DNA of 61,179 nt from Muribaculaceae bacterium (GTDB lineage Bacteria; Bacteroidota; Bacteroidia; Bacteroidales; Muribaculaceae). This document shows positions 59,799 to 61,179 of the stretch, piece by piece. A program made the position numbers and the translations under genes. A model generated the notes under the pieces. The model searched no databases. It was given only the letters and a program-made list of their open reading frames with translations, and was not told where the DNA came from. The DNA lies in the NCBI GenBank assembly GCA_017935045.1, contig JAGBIJ010000043.1, positions 1 through 61,179 on the forward strand, written 5' to 3'. Within the stretch, counting starts at the first letter, position 1. The number at the start of each line of letters is the position of its first letter.

Positions 59799-61179
59799 AT
59801 GTTATTGTTCAATATTCGAGACTATGACGATTTCAAATACCTTTTCGGTATAGAATCGCATGGCAACGGTGTCAAGAGCAGAAAAAATAAAATACTGCTC
59901 CAACACATCAAGAATCCTGCCTTGATAAAGTATTGCAGGGAACACAACGACTGGTCATTGCTTCACATCAGAAACATGGCTGAACTCAAACATCTTGTAC
60001 TGGGATATATCCGGGAATCCGGTAAAACCGATTCCAATCTCCCGAACAAGGTAATCCTGATTGGCAACACCTACTGGAGTGCTCAATATAAAACCGACCA
60101 CATGGAAGGATTATGCGAGGACTTCGATAAAAAGGCAGTCAGATATGTCAACACCAAGACAGACCGTGTGTATAAGATGAAGGCAGGGAAATTCTTTACC
60201 TCCATCATCAAGGAAACGGCAATAGGTCAGATTCTTTCCGAGCAGGTTATAAACTGGCTTTCGGAAGAGTTTACTCAGGACTGGCAGACTTACACTTTCG
60301 GTAAGACCCCAAACGTCGTGCTTCATGTAGATGATAACTTCAAGTTGATCTACGATGGCTGTGCTTGTAAAGATTTCAATGGATGCAGCTGTATGGTTGA
60401 CAGAGACAGACATTCGTTTTATGAAGAATCCGTTGATGCTAAAGCTGCTTATCTGCTTGACATAGACGGATATGTGCTTGCAAGAGCTATCATCTTCACC
60501 GATGTAATTGATGAAACCGGCAAAAAATGGAGACTGCTTGAAAGACAGTATGCCAAAGAATCCAATGAAGTTCTGAAACGTCTTCTCGTTGACCTCTGTA
60601 TAAAGGGAGGTTATATCGACGGTTATAAACAGATTGGAGCAGGTTGTTCTGAAGCAAGAGCTTTTGTAGCTAATGACGGGACATCTCTTGCAGATAAAAA
60701 GTTCTCAATCAGATGCGACCTTGACACATACGACACTCTGTCATATCAGGATTCTTTCAAATACTACGAATATGATAGGAATACTGCTTACAACTATGCT
60801 GACAGCCATTATGATTATTGTCTTGATACCACTGACCTAAATCTGGAAGGTGATTACGACGATGACGAGGATGATCAAGCTTATGATGAGTACCATGACT
60901 ACAACTGTGATGAGACGCGAATCTGCTATTATCATGGGCAGGAAATATCTGTAGATGTGGATAATCTGGAGGATTTCGTTTGGATTGAAAGCAAAGGAGA
61001 ATACCACCACAGGGAGGATTGTTCCCAGTGTGATGCCTGTGGTAAATGGGTTGTGAAAGTGGATGCTACATACAATTCTGAAGCAGAAGCTTATTTCTGC
61101 GACTCCGAATGTGAGTCCAAATACATCAAGGATAATTTCTTCTATGCTGAATACGATGATGACTATTTCCACCATGAAG
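59799..61179 (+). CDS. Large hypothetical protein of the element, truncated by the window
   Basis: At least 460 residues, open to the window end. It begins MLLFNIRDYDDFKYLFGIES. No known domain recognised. Visible are a Cys cluster CACKDFNGCSC (around residues 190-200), a strongly acidic run (YDDDEDDQAYDEYHDYNCDE, about residues 350-370) and a second Cys-rich part CSQCDACGKW...FCDSEC that resembles a zinc ribbon. The frame is uninterrupted, with composition like its neighbours. Probably an element-specific protein. Confidence 0.75.
   Translation, partial: MLLFNIRDYDDFKYLFGIESHGNGVKSRKNKILLQHIKNPALIKYCREHNDWSLLHIRNMAELKHLVLGYIRESGKTDSNLPNKVILIGNTYWSAQYKTDHMEGLCEDFDKKAVRYVNTKTDRVYKMKAGKFFTSIIKETAIGQILSEQVINWLSEEFTQDWQTYTFGKTPNVVLHVDDNFKLIYDGCACKDFNGCSCMVDRDRHSFYEESVDAKAAYLLDIDGYVLARAIIFTDVIDETGKKWRLLERQYAKESNEVLKRLLVDLCIKGGYIDGYKQIGAGCSEARAFVANDGTSLADKKFSIRCDLDTYDTLSYQDSFKYYEYDRNTAYNYADSHYDYCLDTTDLNLEGDYDDDEDDQAYDEYHDYNCDETRICYYHGQEISVDVDNLEDFVWIESKGEYHHREDCSQCDACGKWVVKVDATYNSEAEAYFCDSECESKYIKDNFFYAEYDDDYFHHE

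Noticed and set aside
1-61179. CRISPR array, rRNA or tRNA genes
   Set aside because: No regularly spaced direct repeats, no rRNA-like blocks and no convincing cloverleaf were found on reading both strands; a short or degenerate tRNA could still be missed by eye.

Overview
The window is a piece of a Bacteroidales chromosome (a Muribaculaceae-like gut member would fit, but family rank is a guess) that runs into a more AT-rich mobile-element-like segment at its right end. The phylum call rests on several things. The gene order is fusA-rpsJ-rplC. Start codons mostly lack Shine-Dalgarno sequences, and many promoters carry the Bacteroidetes -7 box TAnnTTTG. The window also encodes a type IX secretion plug protein, a lipoprotein TamA (TamL type), a C10 (streptopain-like) peptidase with BspA-type repeats, TonB_C and DUF3109 proteins, and a porin of the O/P type.

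1-16,775: the 3' part of fusA followed by one long ribosomal block (S10, spc and alpha operons fused): rpsJ to rplQ, with secY, map, infA, rpmJ and rpoA, closed by a strong terminator. Three unusually long, foldable gaps break it (before rpsH, rpsM and rpsD), and two perfect hairpins sit in shorter gaps. fusA carries an in-frame TAG where glutamine is expected.

16,853-27,556: envelope genes: a VanZ-like protein, the TamB/TamL pair, a small secreted protein and cardiolipin synthase, then convergent thiol peroxidase. A promoter followed about 70 nt later by a terminator lies upstream of cls and marks a small RNA or an attenuator.

27,617-33,341 (minus strand): a tightly overlapping operon ung - C_GCAxxG_C_C protein - T9SS plug protein - DUF3109 - trkA - trkH. 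Next come two tandem paralogous surface lipoproteins with their own promoter and terminator.

35,191-41,296: argS, a Bax-inhibitor-1-type membrane protein, and a three-gene set (SGNH protein, MBOAT O-acetyltransferase, CE2-type esterase) that looks like a write-and-erase system for O-acetyl groups on an envelope polymer.

41,392-52,738: dgt, a TPM-domain protein, a DUF3298/TonB_C protein with a second in-frame TAG, class A acid phosphatase plus porin, HU on the other strand, two tandem rhomboid proteases with an endonuclease/exonuclease/phosphatase-family protein, and a secreted M3 peptidase. A large C10 peptidase follows on the minus strand (52,805-55,756).

55,757-61,179: a 552-bp gene-poor boundary, then small ORFs, a DUF3871 protein, a single-strand annealing protein with a PD-(D/E)XK exonuclease (a phage-type recombination pair), a small protein and a large truncated unknown. 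Hairpin/U-tract elements lie only about 25-35 nt in front of two of these starts. No tRNA, rRNA, CRISPR array or insertion sequence was recognised.
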